Source: Purpureocillium takamizusanense
Taxonomy: Eukaryota > Ascomycota > Sordariomycetes > Hypocreales > Ophiocordycipitaceae
Assembly (NCBI RefSeq): GCF_022605165.1
Contig: NC_063074.1
Span: 2,357,392-2,421,391 of the forward strand
Direction: 5' to 3'
DNA: 64,000 nt
Below are positions 10,571 to 23,883 of this stretch, piece after piece (the first letter of the stretch is position 1; every line of letters starts with the position of its first letter). The notes below the pieces were generated by a model. That model did not search any database. It saw nothing but the letters and a program-made list of their open reading frames with translations, and was not told the origin of the DNA. The position numbers were made by a program, and so were the translations under genes.

Positions 10571-13500
10571 TCACGGTGCCTTGGGCCCCTTTCTGTCGTC
10601 GCCGGCGTCCTCTTCAAACATGGCGCCGAGCGTCGTCAGCGACCACGAGTCCGAGGTGGAGTGCAAAACAACGAGCCAGGCGGCCACAACGTTCACAAGG
10701 TAATGCAGGACGTAGGCGTGCGATACGCCGTACACTGCGGCGCACAATGCTGTCCCGAACAGGAGGATGCTTGTAACGTGACGAAGCCCGCTCGGAATCT
10801 GTGGCACCATGCGTCCGGTGGTGAGATTTTCGACCAGCAGTATGAACGGCATGATGGACAGGACGTTGTGGTGAGAGGAGAAGGGAGTGAGCCAGTGGAC
10901 AGCCAGGTTCCGTACCCAGACTGCGAGGATGGGGAGGTTGATTGGCAGCACCCACATCATTAGAAGCAATATTGAGTGGGCGTAATGATGGAAGTTGGCA
11001 TCGGCGGCTGAGCTTGCAGTAGTTGCGAGGCGAAACGCTCGGGCGGTGGTGAAGAGCTGCACCAGACAGGCCACGAGATAGGCAAACTGGTACGGTATAA
11101 AGGTCGAGACCAAGAAGAGCAAGATGGCTGTCGAGATCATTCGCCTGCGCGGGGTGGCCGTCGACGATATGGCGGCTGGCGAGTGTGTTCGTCGGGCATG
11201 GTCGGGGCCGTTTGCACCGCCAGCGCCAGCGCCAGTGAGGAGACCGTACACGAGACCCAGCATCCGCGTCAGTCCAAGCACGACATAATGCAAGACTGCG
11301 CAAACACCAACGCAGACGATGCCAATGATCGAGATCAAGGGGCAAAACAAGGGATCTTCTGTGCCGATCAACAGCTCGTTTCGCCCAAAGCCAGCCGGCC
11401 GATCCGGCCCAGCCCGCCCAAAGGCCGATCCGATTCCAAGCGTGAGGTTGCTGCGGCCAAGAGACACGGACAAGAGCGTCAGGGACAATAAAAGCAGGGG
11501 TATAGAGCGCCGCAAAGACAGGTCGAGACTCTCTGCAAAAGATATGAAGATGCCAGTCTCGTCGTACACGCGAAACTGCTTTCGCAACACCATGGTGGCC
11601 ACCAGAAGGGGAAACGCTGCAAAGACTGTCCGGTATCGCATGTACAGTTTGCCCAAACTGCCCCAGAGGTCCAGCGTGAGGCGGATATGAAGAGGCGAGT
11701 CGCACAAGGGGTCTGACCAGAACTGAAAGCCCAGCCCGACCACGTCGTTTGGTTGCATCGGAGGCAGCATGTAGGGCGCAATGCCGTGGAAGCTGATGGG
11801 GGCTTGACGGACATTGACAAAGTACTTTGATTCGTACGGTTTCTCCAAGAACTGCCGCACCATGGGTGCAAATAAACTCGAGGATGCGGAACAGCTGGGC
11901 TGATCAATGCGCAACTGGAAGGCTAGGAGAGCAGAAACCGCAGCAGGGACGTTGACGTCGACGACCACGGGTCGGTTGGCGGGAAGAGTCAACGACATGC
12001 CGATAGTGAGCAGCTGCGAGAGGCTCAGACCTTGCTTCCGGCCGAAGTCGTCCTGGTCGCTGAATTCGGCCACGACAAATTCTTGACGAGGTGTCAGGCT
12101 TTGATCGAGGACGGCGATGAATTGGTGGTCCAACAGGTGCTCCAGTCCATATTGCAGATACGAAAAGGGCTGGACCGGCTTTTCGCGCTCTAGGAAAAAG
12201 GGGTGCTCCGTTGACGTCGTGGATGCCGGGACCAGAGTCGAGTCAGACGCGGCGTTCTTGCACGCCAGCTTTGTAGGCGCGCCGCTCCCACCGGAGAGAT
12301 CGACGTGTCTGGAGAATTGGGGGCTGGCCAGGCTCGGCTGAAAGGCGAAGACGCTGCACAGGAGGACTTCGAGAGGTGCGTCGTTGCCCGCGTCATGCAG
12401 TGCGGCATCTGTCAACAGCGTAAAGCGCTTGAGGCCCGGGGAGCCCTGCGGCGGGATTGGAATCAGGTGAGCCATGCGCCTAGACTGGCTCCCCAGGTTG
12501 CGCACCACCAGGCGCGAGCCGGCCGGAACAATGCGGCTGGCCTCGTCCCCCAGGGTCAAGAGCGTGGTCGCTGCCCGGGCTGGCAAGGTTCTCTCGGTGG
12601 CGGCCTCTATTCCCGGGAGAAGGCGCTTTTTGAGTAGGCGCATGCGGTCTGCCCGGGGCTTTGTCTGCGAGGCGCGCTCGACATCGACAATGTCATACAA
12701 GGCGCGCGCAGCCACTCTTCGGAATTGATCGCACCAGAGGATTGCCTGGTGATCCATGCTCGTCCAGACCGTGGGGATGCCCGTTGTGAACACGGTGAAG
12801 CCGTGTGTGTCGGGCACAAGCGACTCCAAGCTGGCGTAGTCTGACGGCACCACCGTGTCAAGGCTGCCGCCGGCAATGGAAACGAGTGTGACGTGCCACA
12901 GGGGGTTATCGTTGGCCCATTTTTGTGCGTAGGCATGGCGCCAGTAATCGTTTATCTCATCATAAATCTGCACAATTTGCCCATCGAAAGTGACGGGGGG
13001 GCGAGCGTGCGGTGCTGACATGGTGATGATGGTATTGATGGAATTGGCCTGATAGTTTGGCTGTACCAACATGGCACGAGCCACGACGCCACCCATTGAA
13101 TGGCCCAAGACAATGACTGACGTGGGATCCGGCAAATTGGAATCGCGGTCAGATCGCTGAGGGTCAGAGTACAGGGCGAGTATGTAGCGGATCGCCTCGT
13201 TCAAGTATTCGGCCTGATCTAGCAGCGTCTGCCCATGAAAGGCGGTAATGTCCTCGTTGAAGTCGACCGTGAAGAAGTCGAGCTTGCGGACGCCGGATCC
13301 GACCGATACACCATCCTGCTGCAGAATATCGTGAAAGTAGTTGGCCGCCTCGGCCGCGATCGGACGGACCTGCTTGTAACTGCCGGCATTGCCAGGAATG
13401 AAAAGGACGGGAATGCCGCGCAACTAAGCAACGAAGCGCGTCAGCAACTGCGGCCAGCTCCCTGTGTCATCAAGTTGCGCACACGTACCTTGATCTCATC

Positions 13501-14049
13501 GTCTATCCCTTGTTCGCGATACAGATAGAGGGAGTATTTAGTGGCGAAGCGAGTGTGCTCAGTGTCGAAGTCGGAGTAGTGAATGTACGACGGCCGCATA
13601 TAGGACATGCGACACCCCTTTGGTTCCACGTAGTAGCTGACAAGAGATTTCAGAATGGCTGATAGCATAGCAATGCCAAGGGTGGCGGTAACGAGGACGA
13701 GCAGTGACATAGACCAAGGGCTACGCCGCGGCTTCAACCTGGACGCCCCCGCTGAAGACGGAGGTGCCAGCTTGCCCATGGCGAGGGCCGCTTGAGACAG
13801 GGCAGCCGAAGTCATCTTGCGGCCTGGCGCAGCCCCATTGTGACCGTTTGGATGCATCCAGTCGGCACTATTCTGACGTCGGCTTCTAGCAGAGGACGGC
13901 CGGGACTTGAGACCGGCGGGTGATGCCTTGCGGCTGAGGCGGCTGCCGTTGTGATCGTCGTCGTCCCTAGGTCGGTCGGCATCAGGTGCCTCGCGGGAGT
14001 AGGAAGTTTCGTCGCCGTCATCGGTCCGTGCGAGAGGGCGGTCTGGCAT
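10571..14049 (-). CDS. BST1: GPI inositol-deacylase
   Basis: ER enzyme (PGAP1/Bst1 family, 1,137 aa) that removes the inositol acyl chain from GPI anchors, needed for ER exit of GPI proteins. Exon 1 is 14049-13489 and exon 2 is 13423-10571, with an intron at 13424-13488 (65 nt). The join reads DDEIKLRGIPVLFIPGNAGSY. An Arg/Ser-rich cytosolic N-terminus precedes one TM segment (residues about 105-130). The lipase-like domain follows, with serine nucleophile motif VLGHSMGGVVARAM, and then a lumenal beta-rich part. About seven to eight hydrophobic segments fill the C-terminal 400 residues. Length and order match the family. The start ATG was taken as the first in frame; a GA/CT repeat lies 65-95 bp upstream of it. 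Confidence 0.93.
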
Positions 14050-15882
14050 GGAGAAGAACCGGTCGTGCGGAGGGAAGAGGCGAGGCGGTTGCTCGACCTC
14101 CGCTCTCCTTTTCTCCCTCTCTCTCTCTCTCTCTCTCTCTCGCTCCCTCTTTCTGTCGAGCTTCCCGTTCTGCCGCGGACTGTCTCTAACTCTCGGCGAC
14201 TTCGGGTAGCGAATTGATCAAGCACGCCTCCTTTGTGATTTTCCCCAAACGCTCTCGGGCGGGGGGTGGTTCGGTTCGTCGGCTCTGGCGTGAAGTAAAG
14301 AGGCGTATTATCGCGGGCGGTGTCATGCGCCGACTGATTGCCCGTGTGTCGTGCGGGCGGCGGCTGCGAGCTTGGTTCTGCCAAGCCACAGCTGATGCAA
14401 CTCGAAGCAAAGGTCGGTCGGCCGATTGACGAAGTAGGTATGCACTCGAGGGACGGGTCAATGGCCTCAAGCGGCTGCGAAACGAATGGACGGACCAGTT
14501 GCCTCTCCTGCCCTGCCCAACATGTCGAGACGGAGTTAGGAAGCCAGCAAGAGGCAGCGGCAGAATGGGACAAATGGCGTGAGAAATGGGGGGGGTGGTT
14601 GGCTAGAAAAACCGCCCAAGAGAAGCGCCGGGAGCAATCTTGCAATAAGCCCAGCCTTGGGACAGACAGCGAGCGAGCGACGGAAAGGGACGAGACTGCC
14701 GCAGTACATAGCTGCCGCGGGTGGCAGTGACCGTTTGCGGCGAAAGCAGCGGTACATTGGAAGTACTAGGTATCGGCCGGTGGCGCTTCAACACCCTGGA
14801 CCATTGAGGTGCAGCGGCCGTTGTGTGTCTTACGAAGCACCTTTGGCGGTGGTTTCAGGTACCTGGGGTGTGGGCGGGTCTTGCCCGCAGCCGCAGGTAC
14901 AGCTACGTCCTGGGACAATCCGGCTGGCTGCTTTTCCTCTCTGCAGCTGGGGCCTCCCACGTCGGTCATTGGTCCGGCCCGCGACAGCGAACGCGTCATT
15001 CCATCGCGCTGGCCTTGCCGTCGCTCCTTCGTACAGCCCTGCGCGGACGTCTTTTATTAGTTGATATTAAGGCAACGCTTCAACCCGTAGCTATTTCGCT
15101 TCGTAGACACTTATATAGCTACGGGAGGGCATTTTTATTTTACGAGAAGCTGAGTATTATTAGAATTATTTTTTCTTAAATATAAAAGTCTTGCTAAAGA
15201 GATATATAAAGATTTAAAATAATAAAATATCTTATAGCTTAAGAATATTATAATTAAAAGTATTTTATTATATAAGAAGAATAGTAGCTTAGTATCCTAA
15301 TATATTAAGTGCTGACGCGCTCTATTGTCTTATCATTTTATATGGTAATATACCGGGTACTTGTGGACATGCCTGGTAGCTCAGGTATCTTTCGCGTCGC
15401 GACCTGCACCTGCTCTCATAGAAAACCAAACGTCACATTCGTCGACCGCCCAGTCACTAAGTTACATCCTCATAGACAGGCACTCCTGCAACAAGACAAA
15501 CACGCGCAGACCGCCTGGAGAGTCACGTTGCGGCGCTGCTAAGCTTACTACTGGACCACAAAGGGCAATGCAGGCGGTCACCTGAAGCAGGCCTATAAGC
15601 ACAATTGGTTCGGCACTCGTGCCCTACCCAGGTACCTACTAAAAGTACGATTCATCAGGTAGGTACTACGTGCCCCCAAGATTGGCGCTCGGCCCCGCAA
15701 GCTGGTGCGTCCCTCAGCAACCTAACCCGACCACATCGGCGCCCGTAACAAGACATCGCGTGTCGCGTAACGCCCTCTTTGTTTGCATCACGGACATCTC
15801 CGCATCTGGCCGCGCTTGCGTCGACCATGAAGTTACTGTAGACGTGGGAGAGGAGAGCCTGTTTTCGACAAGCCGGCCGGGG
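14050..15882. other. Divergent promoter region, BST1 and PMS1
   Basis: About 1.8 kb without a supportable gene. It contains a (CT)n run at about 14,117-14,141 in the BST1 leader, GTACC-type palindromes around 14,765, 14,859 and 15,632, and an AT-rich island listed separately. Confidence 0.5.
15056..15310. repeat. Small AT-rich (RIP-like) island
   Basis: About 250 bp of strongly AT-rich sequence abruptly placed in GC-rich DNA, with almost no CA/TG dinucleotides in its core. A perfect 11-bp inverted repeat (CCCGTAGCTAT / ATAGCTACGGG) near 15,084-15,124 could form a hairpin at its left edge. Probably a decayed transposon fragment; no terminal repeats of the whole island were found. Confidence 0.5.
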
Positions 15883-18800
15883 ATGGCCGCGACGATCAAG
15901 CCCATCGATGGCCGGAGTGTAGGTTGCCTTGCCCAAGCTCACATGCAGCGTTCAAGAATCTCTCCTCATCTGTCCCTCTCGCTGTCGGCGGCAAAACCGT
16001 CAGGCTTCATTTACTGACAGGAGCACCCTCGCAGATCCATCAAATTCAGTCCGGCCAAGTCATCGTTGACCTCTGCTCCGTAGTCAAGGAGCTCGTCGAG
16101 AACAGCATCGATTCGGGCGCCAGCATCATAGGTACGTACGCCCCGGAAGACTCTGTGCCGTGTCCATCGGTGGCTCTGACGCGATGGGGACAGATGTGCG
16201 CTTTAAAAATCAGGGCCTCGACTTGGTCGAGGTCCAAGACAACGGTTCAGGCATCGCCCCCGCAAACTATGCTTCAATTGCGCTTAAGCACCATACGTCC
16301 AAGCTGTCGTCCTATTCCGACATCGCCTCGCTCGAGACTTTTGGCTTTCGCGGCGAGGCTCTGGCTTCTCTCTGCGCCCTTTCGAACCTCACCATCACCA
16401 CCTGCCTCCAGGCAGATGTGCCCAAGGGCTCGCGACTCACTTTCGAGCCCACCGGCCAGCTCCGGGACACCGCTGTAGTAGCCGCCCAGCGAGGCACAGC
16501 CGTGGCCGTGGATCGTCTTTTCCACAATCTCCCTGTCCGCCGACGCGAGCTAGAGCGTAACGTCAAAAGAGAATGGCACAAGGTTATCGCGCTGCTCAAC
16601 CAGTACGCCTGCATTCAGACGGGCATCAAGATCTCCGTCTCGCAGCAGCCCACCAAAGGCAAGCGCCTTGTTCTCTTCTCGACCAAGGGAAACCCCACCA
16701 CTCGTGATAACATCATCAACATCTTTGGCGCCAAAACATTGTCCGCACTCGTACCCCTCGATATGGACCTGGAACTGGAGCCATCAACCGTGAGTGCCGG
16801 AGAGCACCCGATTTCTGCCTCTAACAAGGTGCGCATCGTTGGCCACGTGTCGCGACCATCGCCCGGCGAAGGCCGCCAAACTCCAGATCGGCAGATGTTC
16901 TTTGTTAATGGCAGGCCATGCAGCCTTCCCCAGCTTGCCAGGGCATTCAACGAGGTGTACAGGTCCTACAACTACTCCCAGTCGCCTTTCATCCTTGCCG
17001 ATATCCAGCTCGACACCCACATGTACGACGTCAATGTCAGCCCAGACAAGCGCACCATCCTTCTACACGATCAGGGCAGACTCTTAGACCGCGTTCGCTC
17101 TTCGCTCACGGCGTTGTTTGATGCGAATGATCACGTCGTTCCTATATCACAAGTGGCCGATCAGCGACGGCGTACCTCTGTCGAGGCCAGTGCCAAAAGG
17201 CCTCAATCATCACCCCTCGTGGGGCCTGACACGGTGATTGGAGATACGAATGTCAGCGATGCGTCGTCGTCGTCAGGTGACGAATCCGACCACAGTTGCA
17301 ACGCTAGTCAAGAATCCTTTGGCAGCCAAGTCAGGACCCCTGCGAGTGTGAACGTTGCCAGGGACAAGCCCAGAAAGCGGCGCAGAACCGTCCATGATCA
17401 GGGTCTGATGAGCCAGTGGCTCAGCCAAGACAGCGGAAAGCCGAGTTCTGGATCTTCGATTGTTCCACCTGGTAGATCGGCTACGGTAGTCGATGCCGTT
17501 GGACCGTCATACAGGGGTAGGTCATTGTATCCTCAGTTGGCAGCATCTGCTGCGAAGCAACATCTTCAGTTTTCTCCGGAAATGTCCCCCAGTCTGCCAG
17601 CATCCCCTCAAGTCTCCGACGACGGCACTCCTGAGATAACCACGGTTCCCAGCCAAGGTCTTCACCAGCGACCAAGTCCACATTGTGACCGGAATGCCAC
17701 CTCCCCCGACGGTGTTGTCAACGAGCAGAACGCGGTACTTCAGAAGCGCCAATGCCTGGACACCGAAGAAGATGAGGGTAAACGGCCGCTCTCACCACTC
17801 TTCATGGCAAGGAATAGGCCTCATCTGCCTTCCGACGGCGATAGATGTGCAAGTGAGGCACCTCACTACCAGTCGGGGAACGGCGAAACTGCTGCGAGTG
17901 ACACACATAATGGCTATGCTGGTCTATCCCCTGCATCGGACTCGGAGTCACCCGAGGACTGCCTGGATTCCGGCTTCACTGGGGTCAACCCCAGACACGC
18001 AGCAAGACTGGTTCCGACAGAGACCCTCTCATCCTCCACATCGGCTCTCCTTGGCAGCCACCCACGCACCCGGGAAGCAATACCATCTGCCGCATCACCG
18101 AGTGTCAAGGCTGACCTAGATCCGGTTCTGTCAAGCGAGGGCGGTGCTTCTACTCGTTGCGAATCATCAAGGGACTTGCAGGCTACCACGGCAGATGAGA
18201 GTCCGCTCATGCCGGTGCGGTCGTCGGCTTTTAGCATAAAACGTACCGAACCAACTGTATCAACTTCACGATGGTACCGGACCAACGAGGAGGAGATATG
18301 GCACGGCCTGAGCCGTCTGACGTCCGGTATCGCCGCCGGGGGGGCTGTACTACCAGGAGAACGAGATGTCGAGGACATTGCCTCGTCAGACGCAGAAGCC
18401 AAGTTATCATTGATCATTTCGAGAGGAGATTTCCCACGGATGCGGGTCGTGGGGCAGTTCAATCTGGGCTTCATCATTGCAGTTCGCCCAGCTCACGGTA
18501 GAGAATCGGTCGAGGAGCGGGATGAGCTCTTCATCATCGACCAGCATGCCTCGGACGAAAAGTACAACTTTGAACGGCTCCAAGCCAACACGACGGTGCA
18601 GTCGCAGCGGTTGGTGCACGCCAAGGCACTACAGTTGACAGCTCTGGAAGAAGAAATTGTGATGGAGAACATGTCCGCTCTCGAATCCAATGGCTTCAAG
18701 ATTGAAGTAGATGCCAGCGGAGACTCGCCCGTGGGTTCCCGATGTCAACTGGTTGCCCTGCCGCTGAGTCGGGAAACGACATTTACCATGGATGACTTGC

Positions 18801-19117
18801 AGGAGTTGATCGCGCTCCTTGGGGAGGAGTCGGCGGAGTCGGGCCACGTTCCACGCCCGTCTAGAGTGAGGAAGATGTTTGCCATGCGGGCATGTCGCAG
18901 CAGTATCATGATTGGCAAGGCTCTGACGCAACACCAGATGAGCAACGTGCTCCAGCACATGGGGGAATTAGATAAGCCCTGGAACTGCCCTCATGGACGC
19001 CCTACCATGAGACACCTCTGCCACCTCGATGCGTGGGACAAAGGGCGCTGGAAAGGCGATGTGGCGGCGGTGTCTGCGTCTGTGTGGCGCTCATATGGAC
19101 GGGGTCAGGAGGTTTGA
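15883..19117 (+). CDS. PMS1: DNA mismatch repair endonuclease Pms1 (PMS2 type)
   Basis: MutL-alpha subunit (1,018 aa) that pairs with Mlh1 and nicks the error strand. Three exons: 15883-15918 (12 codons), 16035-16131 and 16194-19117; introns are 116 and 62 nt. The splices rebuild IDGRSIHQIQSGQ and GASIIDVRFKNQG. N-terminal GHKL ATPase motifs are ELVENSIDSGA (about residues 31-41), DNGSGI and TFGFRGEAL. A long Ser-rich linker (about 350-790) follows. The C-terminal metal-binding endonuclease carries DQHASDEKYNFE (about 827), ACRSSIMIGK (about 944) and CPHGRP (about 975), so the nicking site looks intact. The start was chosen because the 12-codon first exon fits the conserved opening; the frame does not extend upstream as a plausible protein. 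Confidence 0.95.
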
Positions 19118-19348
19118 GGGGTAAAACACCTCGGCCCTCCACCCAATGTGTATCCAGGTAGTCGGCCACTCAGTGTCTTATCATTCTCATCATTGTATAT
19201 TCATCTCGCATGTCCTTCTTCGCCTATCCATCGTGAGACAAAAAGAGAGTTCCAATGCCAACCGACAGGCCCATCCTTTTACATGCATCAGATACGCAAG
19301 CCGGTAAGTGACCAAACACGGGTAAACAGAAACAGACGAGCACACTTC

Positions 19349-21194
19349 CTAGCTCCCCGCGAGGCCTCGTCTCGAGACTTGGGCTGCAGCAAGGCCCTCC
19401 TCGGCCTGTCTGCCACTCATGACGCGTCGGCCGTGAGAATTGGAAGCGTACGTGAATGCAAAGTCGTTGCCGGTCGAGACCTTACGGCCGCTGCCAATCA
19501 TGATTGGAGGAGTGGAGGGCTTAAGATCACCATACGGTCTTGAGTAAAAGCCATCCTCGGGTTGAATGGAACTGTTTCGTTGCCTCTGCCACGGGCTCTG
19601 CTGACTCAGTGTCTGATCGGCAATGTCCCTGCTATCGCTGACCCGACGCTCATTGCCGCTCACCTCCACCAGCAAGGCCTGGGACGGCCGTGTGGCAGGG
19701 CAGTTTGGTGTTGCTTGCGCCCTCGGCGGCGGGTGGGACCGGAGGGGGTTTGGATGCTTGGGCGCGGATAATGCGGCCGTGAGGTCTCCAGTCTGCACGT
19801 TCTCATCCTCGTACTCCGAGTCAGACGGATCGTCCAAGTTGTAGCGCTGGGTCAAAGCTGTGTACGGCAGCCTCGCTTCACCGGTGCTCTTGCGGTGGTA
19901 CGTTCTGGAGATGAGGGAATCGGTCGGCGCCCATGCCTCGGTGAACTTTGGCTTCCGGGCTGAACTTCCGTCTTGTTTGGATGTCAGGTCCCGCTGAGGC
20001 GATCCAGGCTCCGTTGTGGGCAGTTGAACGTATGAACCACCTCGCAAGGAGCGAGGCATAGACACATCTGCACGAATTGGAGCCGAGCAGGCCGATGAAT
20101 GCCCGAGACGGCCACCGCTGGGGACAATTTGGTATTGCCTCGCTGGGAAGTCGCTTCTAGAGTCTCGGCTCAGCTGAGAATGGCTCGAGCCAGTTCTCGT
20201 GTGCATAAAGGGCACGCTCGGTGGCCGAAACGAGTCCTCAGAGCGTAGGTCAGAGAAACGGCTCGCCTCCGTCGGTGTCGACAAGCATTTCTCGTCTCCG
20301 ACGCTGCTAGCCGTGGTGACGGAAGACTTGTTTCGCTTGTGGAAAGGCCTTGCCGTCAGATGGTCTTCGAGGGGGTTCAGATCTGGAGGCATGAGGCTGA
20401 TTCTGCGGAAGGCGACTCCGAGCCAGAGTGAAACAGACAGGGTGATGACGTGCAGGCCGCCACAGCCGACGAGGGTATAGTAAACGGCCGGAACGAAGTA
20501 TCGCACGAGGTTCTGGTCAGCAAGCAAGGTGGCCCATCCACCGGCACTCTTGTAGGCAGTCAAGGCACCATAGGCATAAGTAGACAGAACACACAGGTCA
20601 GCTATGCTGGCAAAGACCTGATAGGCAGCAGAGGATGCCGGAGTGCGGCCGGAAGCGTCGCGGGAGAGATGATAGGCGCCATAAGTACAGTGCATCATGG
20701 AAATGCCGGCCTAGGGAAAGGGTTAGCAGCCGCCATGGAGCCGGTCGCTGGCTGGACGGGTTTCTGCTCACCACGATGCGGAGGACCCATGCAGTGGCGG
20801 GGTTGACGTTGGTGATGAGGATCATGAGGATGAGGATGCCGGCGGCGCCGCAGAGTTGCAGGACTCGCAGGACGAGCTGCAGACGGCGCAGCCACTTGAT
20901 GCATTTCTTTGTGCGCCGGCCGAGGGGCACATAGTTGGTCTGTTGGGTCGCAAGGACCAGATGGGAGCTGGACCAGAATGTCAGCGGCCAGCCGGGACTT
21001 GGATTGCGCTGGAGGACATGTACGGACTCGGGGTGACGATTGAAAGAGACAAGCGGGCCAGTGGGCTGAGGCTTGCGAGGCTTGGGCTCCCAGCTGGCTC
21101 GCGTCACAGCTTTGGGATCGAAGGAAGATCTGGGGAAGCGCGAGTCGTTGCGCGGCTCGGCGCCGTACATGAAGGGCGGCGCCGCTTGCCCCAT
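19349..21194 (-). CDS. Four-TM membrane protein with long cytosolic tail
   Basis: I recognise this as a type of fungal multipass protein but not by name. Exon 1 is 21194-20772 and exon 2 is 20710-19349; the 61-nt intron at 20711-20771 joins ATAWVLRIV to AGISMMHCTYGAYHL. This gives 594 aa. Four hydrophobic segments lie at about residues 90-115, 125-150, 160-190 and 200-235, like MARVEL-type proteins. A Ser/Pro/Arg-rich tail of about 350 residues follows. The start is uncertain: the frame continues 62 codons upstream, from a TTG at 21,380 through a run of seven Thr, without an ATG. The ATG at 21194 has good context (GACATGG), but a spliced upstream exon is possible. It is convergent with PMS1 (231 bp) and divergent from ARH1. 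Confidence 0.75.
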
Positions 21195-22026
21195 GTCGGC
21201 GAAGGCGTCGAGGACGAATGGAATGCAGTCGGCCTTTGTCCTGGGGCGCAGGACAATGCGAGCTGTCTGGAATGCTCGACGCAGAGACAGGAATGGCGGG
21301 GCGGCGAGCGGCCAAGAAGTGGTGGTGGTGGTGGTGGTGAAGGGGTTCAGGTCAGAGTGGACGGTCGGGCGGGCGGGCAATTTAGTCGAGTGAGTGTTTG
21401 TTACCAGGTTCCATTGTTACTGCGTCGCGCAATCCGAGGAAGCAGGGGAGGGGTCGTCCATGGATGTCACCGGGCGCCGTGTTTTGGCTCCTCGCCTTTG
21501 CGTACCTCATCCATGGTAGTAGCTGTGACTTCCAGCGTTCAAGCGGTGGCGGGAGGCGCTGGGCTGGGTTGGCCAGGCAACCCTTTGGAGGTGGGCGGCG
21601 ACCTGTCCAGCGTTAGTACCTACCTACCTAAAGTCCTAATGACAACACGCCCAGTACTGCCTTAGGGTACCCCAGGTGCTAAGGCGCAACAACCGTGGAA
21701 GCCGCCAACCGGCGCCCCGACCGGCTCTCTGCATCGGGCAGTACCTAGTACTAACAGGGGGGGGGCACGTACTTGCACTGCAGTTCGCGCCTTTGGTGCC
21801 TTATTACCTACCTCTGGATGACCGCATGTACACATGTACCTCGCGTCCAGACGCCCAAGACAATCCCTCGAAAAGCCATCACCGTGCAAGGACAAAGCGC
21901 CCGCCGCCTCCCGCAACCGATCGACCGACCTCCCGACCTCCCGGGCCGACCGAGCGCTCGCGAGCCTGTCGCAGCCATCACCACCCCGCGCAACCGCCTG
22001 CGCAGGCCTGCGCTCGGCACGAGGGA
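21195..22026. other. Divergent promoter region
   Basis: About 830 bp shared by the four-TM protein gene and ARH1. It includes a (GTG)n run near 21,318-21,340, a G9-10 run near 21,757 and several TACCTACC/GTACC words at 21,610-21,750. No further gene is supported. Confidence 0.5.
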
Positions 22027-23770
22027 ATGCGCCCAGCAGTGGCTCGCACCGCCATCGGCGGCGGTGTTCGGGCTTGTTCAGCGGCTGCGGCACCGGCATC
22101 GCCGCCAACTTCGCCGTCACACACAGCCCTGCGTCCCTGCCGCGGCGCCACCTCGCCGCCCATGCGCCTGGCCGTCGTCGGTTCCGGACCCGCCGGGTTC
22201 TACGCCGCTTCTAGAGTAATGTCCAAGCTGCCGGGCACCCTCGTCGATATGTACGAGGGCCTCCCGGTGCCCTTTGGTCTCGTCCGACATGGTGTTGCCC
22301 CAGACCACCCCGAGGTCAAGGTGACGCATGCGATGCCCTCTCTCCCGCCCTCCCCCGTCTGACGCGGCATTCTCCGTCTGGCCGTCGGCTGACCCAGAAT
22401 CACGGCGTAGAACTGCCAGGACCGCTTCGGCGAGATCGCTGCGGCCCCCAACTTCCGCTTCCTGGGCAACGTCTCCGTCGGTCAACCCCTTCACGCCGCC
22501 GAACACTGCGTCGCGCCGCTTGGCTCTCTTATGCGCCACTACGACACTGTACTTCTCGCCTACGGTGCCTCCGAGGACAAGAAGCTCGGCATCCTCGGCG
22601 AGTCCACCTTGACGGGCATTTACTCGGCCCGCCAGTTCGTCGGCTGGTACAATGGGCTCCCCGAATGCGCGGGCCTCCGGCCTGACCTCCTCCGTGGCGA
22701 AGACGCCGTCGTCATCGGCCAGGGCAACGTCGCACTGGACGTGGCCCGCATCCTGTTGGAAGACGTTGACGTACTGAGGAAGACGGACATCACGGAGCAC
22801 GCCCTAGCGGAACTAGCACGCAGCCGTGTTCGGAGAGTCCACGTCGTTGCCAGGCGCGGCCCGATGCAGGTGAGACCCTATATCCCTCCGCTGCGCTCAA
22901 GGCAGCCGGATGCTCCTACATGCAATTTGGAGGCTCATGCCTTGCCAGGCCGCCTTCACAATAAAGGAAGTGCGGGAGCTGATGAAGCTGCCGAGCGTGG
23001 CATTTTGGCCCGTAAACCGGTCTCTTATTCCTCAAGACATAAAAAACCTCCCTCGCGCTTCGAGGCGCCTCATGGAAGTCCTCCTTAAAGGAACTTCACT
23101 GTCCCCCGGGCAATCTTCACGCTCCTGGTCCCTCGACAGCTGTCTCTCGCCCAGGCACTTCCTTGGTCGGTCGGACAATCCAACAGCCGTTGCAAGCACA
23201 GAATTCGACATGACGCATCTCGAGGAACCCTTCAACCCCGCGTCGCGCGTTATTAACACAGGCTCCACCAAAGTACTGCCGTCCGACGTTGTGTTCCGCT
23301 CCGTGGGCTACAGATCTGTCGCACTGCCCGAGTTCGCCGAAGCCGGCATTCAATTCGACGCGGCACGGGGCATCGTCAGTAATGACGGCCTAGGCAGAGT
23401 GACCCGTCTCGTTTCCGGCGATGATGCAAACCCCCATGTAACAGCCCAGCAAGTAGCTGGGCTCTATTGCGCTGGCTGGCTCAAGAGAGGGCCCACGGGC
23501 GTGATTGCGTCTACGATGCAGGACGCCTTTGCCACGGGCGATGCCATAGTGCAAGACTGGCTATCGGGAGGACGCTTCCTGCAACCTGACCAGATTCAGT
23601 CTCCTGGTGGATGGGAGGCAGTCATGCAGGACGTTGGTCCTAGTGCAACATCCGCCGTGTCGTGGGATCGGTGGCTCAGAATCGATGCGGCAGAGAAAAG
23701 CCGTGGACATCGCCTGGGCAAGGAAAGGGAAAAATTCACCAGAACTAGCGACATGCTGTCGGTGCTTTGA
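22027..23770 (+). CDS. ARH1: Mitochondrial NADPH:adrenodoxin oxidoreductase
   Basis: Flavoenzyme (524 aa) that passes electrons from NADPH to mitochondrial ferredoxin for Fe-S cluster and haem A synthesis. Three exons: 22027-22320, 22411-22869 and 22949-23770, with introns of 90 and 79 nt, both phase 0. Joins read HPEVKNCQDRFGEIAAAPNFR and RRGPMQAAFTIKEVREL. The presequence from the ATG at 22027 is basic and Ala/Ser-rich, as expected for matrix import. Motifs are the FAD site VVGSGPAGFYAA (about residue 60), GLVRHGVAPDHPEVK, and the NADP site VIGQGNVALDVARILLEDVD, followed by VVARRGPMQ and a C-terminal GWLKRGPTGVI. It is convergent with the ETF alpha gene, 113 bp away; both encode mitochondrial electron carriers. 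Confidence 0.94.
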
Positions 23771-23883
23771 CCCGGAGCACCAGTTCTGGACGAAGATGGC
23801 CTAGATGAGAGATAGGGCATGCCCGACATATATGTGCATGTGATGTAATAGTATTACGACCCACGTTAAACGCCACGCCACGT

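Noticed and set aside
21195..21380. Extension of the four-TM protein frame to a TTG at 21,380 including a Thr7 run
   Set aside because: No ATG in frame before an upstream stop, and the Thr run is a (GTG)n microsatellite read on the other strand. Kept only as an uncertainty on the start.
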